DNA of 64,000 nucleotides from positions 3,449,445-3,513,444 of the forward strand of contig OX465286.1 of NCBI GenBank assembly GCA_949987705.1, written 5' to 3'. This DNA is from Thereva unica. Lineage: Eukaryota; Arthropoda; Insecta; Diptera; Therevidae. Shown here one piece after another: positions 52,081 through 62,085 of the stretch. Position 1 is the stretch's first letter. Each line of letters opens with the position of its first letter. The notes under the pieces are model-generated. The model did not search any database. It was not told the DNA's origin and saw only the letters and a list, made by a program, of their open reading frames with translations. A program made the position numbers and the translations under genes.

Positions 52081-54349
52081 CCGAGATAGATTTTATTTAG
52101 TCTTTTGGTTGTTAAATATAAAAGATAATATTCCTATTCAATAGTTTAATTAATTTTTGCCGAATTAAATGGTATTAACATATGTATTGATGCGTTCTAT
52201 TCCCCACCCAAAAACAATTTTCAATATTATAAAATAATATCCTTTGATCTACTCAAACAGAAATATTCAAATTATGACCTTTTAATATTGCTCTCATCGT
52301 CAGTCCCCCCCTTTTGCTCTTCTAACACAATTCAAACAAACGAACAAGTTATTTGTTCTACAACAAATCAGCTATATTAATTGCAACCTCTATACACACA
52401 CCATCACTCATCAAAATTTTTGAAAAATATCGTTCAAAACTATATTCATGAATTTTCACACAAAATAAGAATTATGTGTGCGAAGAAGAAAGCAAAATTA
52501 ATATTCACGAATTTCCAGCATTTTGTAATTAATTAGCGCACATCATTGGCACAATTCATTAGAGTGAATCGCCCAATTTACCAACCAGCCAACGACTCTC
52601 CCTCCACCCCGTACCATTCATGGGTTTTTTTTTATTAAATTTCCCTCTCTCTCTTTATCACGTTTTATATATGTGGATATTAAAAGAAGCAAATGATATC
52701 CATTCATTTCGTATCATTCTGTAATATTTATACATCCTCTATCGTCGTTGTCCTTGTCGTTGTCCATTCTATTCAGCTTTATCGTATAGAACGCTCCGTA
52801 GGAGATAGTGTGGTATATATTCTGGACAAAAGGAAAGCTAAGACCGAAGGCAAGAATAGAAACTATTTTGGAATATCTTCAGTTAGGATGCGAATAATGT
52901 CATATACTACTAAAATATCCACCTACAACACAGTAACGCGCGCCTCATGAAACAAGTTACAAGTGAACATTTTCGTGCCCGACCCACCATATTTTACTCC
53001 TCCGTTGATCCTTCCATCCCCATGCAGCATACTATTTATAATGCGGGCGCATCTACACAAACTATGAATCCGGTTTTTCCTCAATGAAAATTAGAAAATT
53101 TCTGCACAATACTATAAAACAACACAAAACAAAAAGTGTCTTTTTCGGAACGTGATGAGAATAGAATGCGCGACTACGAAACAGCAAACAGAATCAAAAT
53201 TCAGAAAACATAATCATCCCAAGAAACACAGTGGACAGCATTATGATATACACTAGTGCTCCCTTGTGCCCTTTTCGTTGATGCTAGTTGAAAGTGTCGA
53301 GGACGGCCTGAAAGGGATTTTCTGCGGGGCGGTTCGGGGATGGGGGCTCGAGTGTATACTAGGTGGATATATTGTGTGAAGTATTATGCGCCCTTTGATG
53401 TGATGACGGTGGAGCCCCGAGTCAGTCATTGTAAAAGTTGCGCCGGCACTTTCAGCCGCATGAAAGATATATATGCAAAGCGATTCTGATTATTCTCCTC
53501 TATATAGTAGTGAAGAGAGAATTAAAAATTATGGAATTTGGCAAGTCCATGACGGTCATAGTGGCAGAGAGAGGTATACAGAAGGGTGTCGTCGTCAGGG
53601 CATAAAGAAAAGAAAGTGTGGCAGATCCCCCATTTACGGAAGGCCAAGAATATACATATACGACAAGTACTGCGCAGAAATCAGCGTAGAGTACAACAAA
53701 AAAAAATAATAGTGACAAAAAATCTCAACGACATGATTCACCAACCTAAAAAACAAGAAAAACAACAACGACGACTCCAATTGAAGAGGGCAGAAGGAAC
53801 AGGCGCATGCACCTAGATGAATTGTTGGGGCTCCTCTCTAATTGTCGGTCGTGTGTCGTATGTCCTGTGAGACCGCGCCGACGTCTCCTCTTAATGGTTT
53901 TAAATCTTTTTTGGTTTTTGTTTTTTTTGTTGTTTTATAATTTCATCTTTACAGACTTGAACCGCAAATAATTATATTTCTGGGCATAAGTTACACAGTT
54001 TTATGATATGCTTTTATGATTTCCTTGCTGCTTATGTGCCTCGATCTATACTGAATGTGCGCCCTGTGCTGAAGATGGGTGGCTGGCGTCTTACCAGTTT
54101 TCTTTGTGAAACACCATAGCGCGCGGCATTTCTTTTATTTTATTTGTTTTTTACTTTTATTTATTTTGTATAATTTTTTATTTATTTCTTTGTGCTTCTA
54201 AGTGTATATGTTGTAACACAACATCTCTCTAGGTCCATGATGATGATGATGAGAAAGTTTATTCTTAGATATAAGCGCACAAAGAATGAATGAACTGTGT
54301 GTGGTGGTTTTAATATCACAATCAGTTAACATTTTTGGAGTGTACTCTA
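52081..54349. other. A+T-rich DNA, no gene supported
   Basis: 53.28-53.47 kb is locally G-rich. The frame at 53473-53709 (MQSDSDYSPLYSSEERIKN...) is less biased than most chance frames here, but it overlaps a similar-length minus-strand frame and resembles nothing I know. (GAT)n occurs at 54238-54252. Confidence 0.45.
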
Positions 54350-54985
54350 CCTATTCCTCTATTCAGCGCGCTGAATTACATAAAAATATATAAAATTTAA
54401 TTTCAATAATTTTTGTCGTATTAATTGAAGAATTTTAGAATTGAAATTGTTAACGCTTATAAAAGTTAAAGCAGTTTATTATTTATGCACCAACTTATTC
54501 CATCGAGTAACCCGATCCTTTGACCAATTAAAAATATCATCCACCGGTTTCAAGAATTAAATTTGATACTACAACAAAATTCAATTTAATAAAAGTTCAT
54601 TAATAATTTCTAAACAATTAAAAATAAGCGATTCAGGCGTGCTGAATTACTTAAAATCATAAAAAATCTACTTTAAAAAAAATTCATACATAGACAGAAG
54701 AATTTAAGAATAGAAATTGATAGCGCTTACAAAAATTAAAGCAATTTATTATTTATTTGGTTGCATATAATCCTTTACAATACAATTAACTCTTGAGAAC
54801 GACATAAAAATTTCCCTACTCTAAAAAACGATTAGATAAAAAAAATTAGTTCAAAAACTTCTAGAGAATGAAGAATACATGATTCAGCGCGCTGAATTGT
54901 CTAAAAATATAAACAGGAAACTTTATTTACGATATAGCCTGATGGTTTAAAACGTAAAATTATTAACGCTTACAAAATATCACAA
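54350..54985 (+). repeat. Palindrome-centred repeat, three tandem units
   Basis: Palindromes at 54361-54376 and 54882-54897 are exact (ATTCAGCGCGCTGAAT), and the one at 54631-54647 is mutated (ATTCAGGCGTGCTGAAT). Spacings are 270 and 251 bp. The partner block follows at 54449 (GTTAACGCTTAT), 54719 (GATAGCGCTTAC) and about 54962 (ATTAACGCTTAC), i.e. 88, 88 and 80 nt after the palindrome start. Most units continue into AAATTAAAGCA-TTTATTATTTAT. The spacing and conserved blocks are direct observations; any binding role is inference. Confidence 0.9.
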
Positions 54986-55110
54986 TATTTAAATGCAAAT
55001 CTGAAAATCATATTACATAATATCAAAGATATACAATAAATCCCTACTCTTAGATTACATTGAAGACTCTAGCACAGTTCTTCGATTGAAGTCATTCAAC
55101 TTTTTTTTTT

Positions 55111-55133
55111 CTCTCTCTCTCTCTCTCTCTCTC
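55111..55133. repeat. (CT)n microsatellite
   Basis: A pure CT dinucleotide run follows T10. Confidence 0.95.
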
Positions 55134-56498
55134 CTAATTTCGTGCCTTTATTAAAATGGACAAAACTCGTTTTGATTACAGCATGATTATCCGAAATATA
55201 TTTTAGTAAAGTGACAGAAACATGCACAAGTATTTATATGTATATATACACACATGTTGGATATATTCCAGACTAAAGGAATGACAAGTAGTCCCCAGTG
55301 TGTGATGCAGCCTCCGTTTGGTATCAGCACATATGATATAAACCAGACTAAGAATAAAGAACGGGGGGTCAGGGGGAGAATGGATCAACGACAATCATAT
55401 CATATCTTCTCTATGCTTGCTGTGCTACAACATAATGTTGTATATATGTACGAGCTCAGAAATAAATACGAACATATGTGCTACCTTAAGATATATAAGA
55501 GACGTACAAAACGCCTTAAATATCCAAACTCCACACCACAAAATGAATTCAGTTTTCTATGAATGAATGGGGAATGAATGGACAAACTAATGACTTGATT
55601 CACAGAAAGTTATTATTATTATTATTGCAGGCTCCGATATATTCTCCCAGTCAGTCTCGAAAAAAGACCACAGAGCTCTGCTTCATAGTGTGTGCGAGAT
55701 TTTTATTCTTTATTTTTATTATTATTACTACAATTTGCTTGTTTTTGTCATTTTATATACATGGTCCTGATTTCAATTCTTGCTTTTTTGTTGTCATTTT
55801 GTCGCTGTGATGTGCCATTCCTCCATGAATAAAGCACCCATGGTGTGTCATATATTTTTGGGACAGAATACGACCGACCGACAACCAAGAGGCTCTCTCC
55901 CTGTCAGTTAATTACACACTATCATCGCCAAGTCTGGTGTTTTATTCTATTTGGGTTGGATATTTTCGCCGCTCTTTTATGATATTAAAATGTGACGCAT
56001 TGACTGAAAGTTACTGAATGAAATTTCTTAATTTCTATTAAATATAATTTTTTTTTCGTTGTATCCACAAATAGAGGCAACAGAAATTGTGAATGAAAGA
56101 AGCCAGTCCAGATATTGAATTTCGTTGTGGAATAAAAATTTATATATATACGTATGTGTAGAAATATTTAATATGAATGTCAGGAACATTTCTGTGTAGA
56201 TATTCGCAGTTTCGCATGATCATGAGGAATGTGAATAGGGTTTTCCCGAAACTTGTGGATATAAAAAGAATGCATGCCTTGAATAATTTAATATTTTTAC
56301 AACTGTGTGGTTGTACCAAATAGTCCTCAGCAACCAAGAGATAAGTCCTGAGAAACTGTATGTGTTGCAGTGTGTCAACTGATCTAAGCTCTACAGTAAT
56401 GCTTCTGAATCCAACCTCCAGGCTCTTGAATATGTTGACTTACATCGTGTAACCCTTGGTTGCTATTTTCCATATGTTTTTTTTTCCAAATAAAACCA
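55134..56498. other. A+T-rich DNA, no gene supported
   Basis: (ATT)n at 55608-55625 and short frames only. The plus-strand frame at 55254-55562 (102 codons) overlaps a minus-strand frame and shows no recognisable domain. Confidence 0.45.
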
Positions 56499-56575
56499 AC
56501 GAGTGTCATTTTACGAAGTGGTCCCCCAACTAAGTACTAACTACGTGCAATGCTGCTGCTCGTAACCCATTCAAA
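56499..56575 (-). mobile_element. 5S rRNA-like fragment (3' half)
   Basis: The minus strand reads AGCAGCATTG...GTTAGTACTTAGTTGGGGGACCACTT and ends near CTCGTTGG. This follows the 3' half of animal 5S rRNA (AAGCAGC..., GTTAGTACTTAG.TGGGGGACC, ...GTTGG), including the internal promoter C-box region. The 5' half is not clear. It matches the more complete copy at 58326-58443. It could be a 5S pseudogene or the head of a 5S-derived SINE. Confidence 0.7.
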
Positions 56576-58325
56576 CCACTTCCATTCTAAGGAATTTAAG
56601 CACTTTTCCCGCTGGTGTTTGAGGTTATTGTCCCTCAACCTGTCGAACACCTTACACCTTCCCCTAGTTTGGTGTTGTGATCCTCTAGATTTTTACCGTA
56701 GATGTCGATGCAAACAAAGATATTCATTAAGCACTTTATTAATAAAATCTATCTCTTAACAACAAGCATTCAAAAAATCAACAAAAATAACAATAATCAA
56801 TTGAAATAAATCTAGCAAAAGTTCGCGTCCTACAAACAAACAAACAACAACAAAAAACTATAATACTCTAAACTATGGCCACCAAGGCAAGCGCTCTACC
56901 GTGTTTATCATCTCTCTCATGAAAAACCAGAGACCATCTGCCTTAAAACAATCAAAATTATGACAAGCAAAGCTGCTGAACATTATAAGAACCACCATAG
57001 AGAACAAACCAAAACGAAGATCTTCTTACCCCTAAAATCATGTAGCCGTCAAACGACATGCGATTTATGACACATGAAAATGAAACTGAAATAAAATAAA
57101 ATAAAATAAAAACAATAAAAGATTTTCGGTGGCCTCCTCTCCCTTTGGGGCCGACATTATGGGTGCGCGAGCAACACAATAACCGAAAAGCCGAAACAGA
57201 TTAATCTGCGGCGAATTCGAGAAAACATGGAGCGAAACCATATCTTGCATAATAATTATACTATATAATTCGTAATATGGCGGGAAAGGGATTAGAATAA
57301 AGCAAGCTTCTTCACCATTTTCTCATTTACATATATTAACACTCATTGTGCATACATATATACATATAAATAGTTTCGCCGTAGCTCCGCGAGTTCTGGC
57401 CACGATTTACAATTTTCTAATTATGACGAATCATGATCGTAATAATGATGGTGATACCCCCTGATCCTTGTACTAGGACACAATGGCGCTGGTTATGTCA
57501 TTGCAGAGAGGGGATAGATCGTAACAAATGAAATTTATTATTAATAAAAAAAATATAAAAACTATTTAAATTATAATTATAACGCCAGGAATGAAGTTGT
57601 TATTATAAAATTGGTGGTGGTGCGAGCGAAAAAGATTCGAGAGGGAATTGTTTGGGAAAATTTTGGAATTGTGCCCAAAAAAGATGGATGCCAATATGAC
57701 AGGAAATTTATGATTCACGTGAAAATTTTTTTTTAATTATTTTAACATTTAATAGCCGCGATTATTACGGATTTTTCTCGCGCTGTTCCCCAATGGAGAT
57801 TTTCAGAGTTTTATTATTATTATTATCATTATTTTCTTGGGTGTATACTACTTATAAATGTTGTGACTTTTGAAATTGTTTAATGTATGGTTATGCCGTA
57901 AACTATAACAAAAACAACAACAAAAATAAAGGCGGACTCTATTAACTTCGAGTGTGTGTTAATTTTGTTGACAGATGTGTAAATAAAATTAATGTTTTTT
58001 CCTTTAACAAAATCCTGATTTAGTTTCTCATACTATTTAATAATTCCCGATCTCAATCAGAATTGTGATCAAATCTGTGTACTTTTACCAGATCAAAACT
58101 CTATAGTCAAAATTTGTTCGAGGATATGTTTTTGATTTAGTGGAACTTTTATAGTCCAGGACATTGAGCATTTAGTCCAGGACTCACTGGGAAAACGTAA
58201 TGTCCCACTTTCAACCCTTTCAGTTTGGACAGACATACCCTCACTTTAGTTTGCCAGATGAAATTTCTGGGTCTAGTCCTGGATCGAAAACTCCGAACTC
58301 AGATTGAAGTGGAACATCGAGGAAA
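56576..58325. other. A+T-rich DNA; mixed-composition patch at its right end
   Basis: An (AAAAT)n run lies at about 57088-57112. A minus-strand ATG at 57158 opens MSAPKGEEATEN, but this soon becomes Phe/Leu-rich chance sequence. 58.03-58.33 kb, directly downstream of the 5S-like sequence in its own orientation, is more mixed and could be the body of the same element. No motif identifies it. Confidence 0.4.
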
Positions 58326-58443
58326 GGCTATAGCTTAGCGTTTAACTAAGCAGTCCCCCAACTAAGTACTGGCATCGTCCAATGCTGCTTGACCTACGTA
58401 ATCGAACGAGAACCGGCCTGCTGAGCATGCTAATGTCATGTGC
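58326..58443 (-). mobile_element. Full-length-sized 5S rRNA-like sequence (pseudogene or SINE head)
   Basis: Over about 118 nt, the length of real 5S rRNA, the minus strand follows animal 5S in order: a 5' GACATTAGCATGCTCAGCAGG region, CGGTTCTCGTTCGATTACG, GGTCAAGCAGCATTGG (internal box A region), CAGTACTTAGTTGGGGGAC (box C region), then TGCTTAGTTAAACGC. The terminal stem (GCACATG against TATAGCC) no longer pairs, and there are many substitutions, so ribosomal use is unlikely. A second related fragment 1.8 kb away in the same orientation favours a dispersed 5S-derived element (SINE3-like) over a single stray pseudogene, but two copies cannot settle it. Confidence 0.8.
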
Positions 58444-59822
58444 AAGTCATGTGATTTGTATCATTAAATGCCCGGCTCTAGCCAAAGTTCAATTACGTTC
58501 TGGAAGGCTTCTTAAAAAAGATTAGAAGACTAGAGATAAGCTTTCTCCGCTCCATATGACGACTTTATACAAGCTAGCAAAGAATAAACACTTCCTAAAT
58601 AACTAGCCTACTTCAAAAGACAGACCAAGTAACGAATAAGAAATGATCAAGCAACATCAACACTATTTTTTTTTTCTTGTTCTTTGATTTTACAGCCCGA
58701 ACCCACCGCCGCCTAATGCTGCCTGCAACCCCCGTCGTCATTATTCTCTTCTTTTCATTTTCGAAAATATTTTTAAAGACATTTCAAGCAATTTTCTTAA
58801 GGGGCATAAAAAGATCGTGTCGAAAAATTTACGATTTTATCAAGTTCATAACTCATTCATGTGTGGATATTATGACAAGTCTCCGCCTCGTCAAGAGATT
58901 TTCTGTTGTTAAAATGAGTTCTGGTCGTTATTTATCCTAAGATATTACAAAATAAAAAATCTTGCATACCCAGATCGACACACGCACCCCTGTTTCCCCT
59001 TCAACATCACCCGAAAAAAATAATAATAATATTTTGTATTTATTATCAGTAGTTTGGGGAGTGATCTACGCATATGGAAGTGACAGGAAATAGGAGAGAT
59101 TTCTGTGAAAATAACCTCATAACAACAACAACAAAATTCAGATTTTCTTTTATATAATCGGGGTTTTTTTTTGGGTTGGTGCTTTGGGCCTTTTATTTTT
59201 AAAACAACAACAAAAAAATATATATTAAATGTCGTGTGATTGCCGTACATAATTCATATTTAATGACTAGACAAAGACATTAAGAAAAACATAGCCACGC
59301 ATAAGATGGGCGTTGGTCTGGGGATGGTTAGGGATCTTGGATGGCACAGAACAGCGGCAATTTAGGACTAAAATAGTAAACATGGTTTTAGTTTTTTTAT
59401 TATAACTGGGACAAGCTTACGTTTTCTTTTATGTTGAGAATAACACACATTAAAAAAATTAATGGGTTGGTTGGATTTAGTAATATTGGTTCGGCGAATT
59501 ATGTAAGTCCAAGTCAGATTTTGACCTTTGTCTTAAGGTGTTGTTCACAGCTCCTTACATACCCCCCACATCAACAACAATGGGGGCTATAGTGGAATAA
59601 GTTTTCGATAGTTCAATTCATCTTTTCGATTTCCTTACCCAGAACAGTGACAGCCACCTAGTTCATCTTTTCAGACCTTTCTCTTTTTTGACATGTATAT
59701 TTCAGTATGTAATAAAACTGAGGGCCACCTTCCCAATGCATGCAATTGAGACTTTGGAGTTTAGACTATTTATATAAGGACACCAGCCCTATATCATGTT
59801 CCTTTTATGGCTCATCGCGCAA
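58444..59822. other. No gene supported
   Basis: 58.44-58.64 kb is mixed in composition and may be old element sequence. A TTTTACAG acceptor-like site at about 58687-58694 precedes a Pro/Ala-rich stretch that soon meets low-complexity sequence. The remainder is A+T-rich. Confidence 0.4.
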
Positions 59823-59830
59823 CCAGTAGA

Positions 59831-60064
59831 CAGTGGCGGCTCTTTCATAGTTGCAAATGGTGCACTTGCACCGGGCGCAATTTCTGAAATTAAGGTTTTA
59901 AAAAAGATCTAAGACTTTGAAAAAAAAATTGAAAACATGTTCCGTGCTTTAATTTATAATAAAGGAACTCAACACAGTGCTTGTGTCTTTTCCTATTAGG
60001 ATCAAAAAATGAACAGAGTAATGGCATATTGCACCGGGCGAAAAAAAACCAAGCGCCGGCCCTG
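59831..60064 (+). mobile_element. hAT-type MITE, complete copy
   Basis: This 234-bp element starts CAGTGGCGGCT and ends CGCCGGCCCTG, and is flanked by perfect 8-bp duplications CCAGTAGA (59823-59830 and 60065-60072). It carries the two same-direction TGCACCGGGCG blocks at about 59869 and 60030. Its interior matches the reverse complement of the 36431 copy and the 48773 copy. The left terminus has mutated (CAGTGG for CAGGGG). No transposase coding is present. Confidence 0.92.
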
Positions 60065-60072
60065 CCAGTAGA

Positions 60073-61680
60073 GGTGGTTTGTTTAACACCCAGAAATGAA
60101 GAGTTCCTCCCATCCTCTCACTCGGAGCGATACGTTATTCCCTTTGGACAACCATATCGAATATATGCAGCAAATTGAAATAGCCTTATGTTTTCTTTGG
60201 ATGTAATGGGCCAGTTCGATAAGATCTGAATTCTCAAGGTACTTATGTCGGCACATATGGAGTTGGACTCAGTTAAATGAGCGCAAATTCTGCCTTCTTT
60301 CTCATATATATTTTTTAATATTGCCAACAAATGAAATCTTTAAAATATACAAAAAAAACACACACACAAAACTCCCCCGCCGCCATATCCCCCCCAACTG
60401 CCGCGCGCGGGCAACAATTATCAAAATGATTAAAATTAAACAAAAAATTTAAGTTACTTCATCCCATCACACAATAGTAATAAATATCAATTTTTAAAAA
60501 GCCCCAGCGAAAAAAAGAAATGTTTTGTCATAATTTTTCATAATTTTTTTTTCGTTTTTCGTTGAAGAATTTTCAAAATATTTTTCTCATATATTATCCC
60601 ACACACCCATGTGTGTAATAATGCCTCCTCCTTCTGTCGCACATGTTAGTGACAACGAAACTGGCATTAATTGTTTTTTTTTTTTTGTTTTTTTTATTTT
60701 TTAATTTAATCTTTTATTTTTTTTAAATCATATGGAACAAACGACCGTGCGTAAACAGAGTACTATCCCACAAGTATCAAGTTGACACACGTTAATTACT
60801 ATCGCAAAAAAGCCTTGCTTTTTGTTTCAATGCTCCGTGGAGAATAGAGGGTCACCAGATGATGATATATAGAAATGGCAGTGGATAGTAATAAACTATC
60901 ACTGGTATTGTTTCATAGATCACCATTTTTCTTGATGATTGATCCTTAATATTGATCCAATCCCTTCTAAAAATGATCCTCTTAAAAAAAGAAAATATGT
61001 GCGCCAACTAATCTCTGTTTTCTTTTCATTTTTTCTTTCTTCAAAACCATGTTGAAGGGAAGTTTTTTTTAGATACTATCTCAGCTTATATAAGATTAAA
61101 TTTGATTTAGAACGAACACAAAATTTTTTTGTTATCTTTGCGAGCAGATTTTGTTGTAAATCATACTAGAAGGTCGTACAACCGAATCAACCTATCCACC
61201 ACGAACAAGACAGCTTTATTGCTATCATTCCATTCCAGGAGTTCGACACATGACCACATGGCAGCATCGTAAAACAGGTTTAACCTCAGGTGATCTCTTT
61301 TCGTAATAAAAAACCAATGCCGGTTTGCTTAAACGGACTCATCAGCTTGCCTACGCATTTGTTGCTTAGAGCTGATTGTCCGACAGCCCCAGGTGATCCT
61401 TGATACTATCTATACTGTAACCCAATTTGTCGCCAAATTATGGGCAAAACATCAGGAGACTTCACTTCTCAGCACCCCGCAGGGTAACAGAGTGGAAACA
61501 TCAATACCGCCGAGTCTAACTTCATTGATCGCTACATTAACCCCCAAAACCCAGACAGTCTTTTTAAGAAGATATGTTCTATTATACATGATAGCACAGT
61601 GTTGGGTAGAACTTGTAGAAGTATCATGTTTCTAAGGAATTAGTTTTTTTGTTAGTTAGTTTTGCTAGTTTAGAATGAAT
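60073..61680. other. Mixed sequence with a weak RT-like trace, no gene supported
   Basis: 60.35-60.42 kb has a short GC-rich C-tract patch and 60.66-60.73 kb is T-rich. In 61.2-61.6 kb, three scattered plus-strand fragments (SRSSTHDHMA near 61243, LISLPTHLL near 61340, STPQG near 61472) have the spacing expected of successive reverse-transcriptase blocks. Frames shift and the residues are generic, so I do not call a LINE. Confidence 0.3.
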
Positions 61681-61790
61681 ATTAGTTCTCCAAGTTGTTC
61701 AAAACGGATTAGTTCTGGATGTACTTCAAAATGAGTTAGTTCTCCAGTTAGTTCAAAATAAATTAGCTCTTTAAGTATTTCAAAGTAAGG
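61681..61790 (+). repeat. 27-bp tandem repeat, four units
   Basis: The units start at 61681, 61708, 61735 and 61762 (27, 27, 27 and 29 bp) and follow RTTAGTTCT...TTCAAAA. The last unit runs into GGCAGAGAGGGCAATTGACT (61789-61808). This end portion recurs 267 bp to the right, beyond the tRNA-like sequence. Confidence 0.9.
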
Positions 61791-61869
61791 CAGAGAGGGC
61801 AATTGACTCCATCGTAGCAGGCTTGCACTTGATGAATTAAGAAGAGTGGGCCAGAAATACGCGAAGGTA

Positions 61870-61938
61870 TGTTTGACGTGTGGCTCGACTCATGCCCCTT
61901 AGATAAGAGTGTTATGCTCTACCGACTGAGAGCCGGGC
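61870..61938 (-). tRNA. tRNA-Lys(CTT)-like pseudogene or SINE head
   Basis: The minus strand reads GCCCGGCT, CTCAGTCGGTAGAGCAT (D arm and A box), ACACTCTTATCT (anticodon-loop position with CTT), AAGGGGCATG, AGTCGAGCC (T loop, B box altered from GTTCGAGCC) and CACACGTC. This matches animal tRNA-Lys(CTT) block by block. It has lost AG after the acceptor stem (canonical GGCTAGCTCAG), one anticodon-arm base and one T-arm base, and the 3' acceptor strand (CAAACA) no longer pairs with GCCCGGC. It is therefore not functional. It lies between two copies of the 27-bp-unit repeat. Confidence 0.8.
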
Positions 61939-61992
61939 TTGGTATAACTGAGAGAGGAAGTGAAGTAAGATATCGATAAAAAAAAGGTTTAA

Positions 61993-62085
61993 ATTAGTTC
62001 TCGATGTACTTCAGTTAGTTCAAAATAAATTAGATCTTTTAGTATTTCAAAGTAAGGCAAAGAGGGCAATTAACTCTATCGTAGG
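61993..62085 (+). repeat. Second copy of the 27-bp-unit repeat and its 3' flank
   Basis: It contains ATTAGTTCTCGATGTACTTC, AGTTAGTTCAAAATAA and ATTAGATCTTTTAGTATTTC units, then GGCAAAGAGGGCAATTAACT and CTATCGTAGG. It parallels 61708-61818 with about one-third of a unit missing. Together with the first copy it forms direct repeats around the tRNA-like sequence. Confidence 0.88.

Noticed and set aside
53473..53709. 78-codon frame with mixed composition
   Set aside because: No recognisable family and an overlapping opposite-strand frame of similar length.
55254..55562. 102-codon plus-strand frame
   Set aside because: Contains several ATG-rich TATATA segments and overlaps a minus-strand frame; not distinguishable from chance.
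57065..57250. Minus-strand start codon with MSAPKGEEATEN
   Set aside because: The frame becomes Phe/Leu-rich within 15 codons and no donor site is near; treated as chance.
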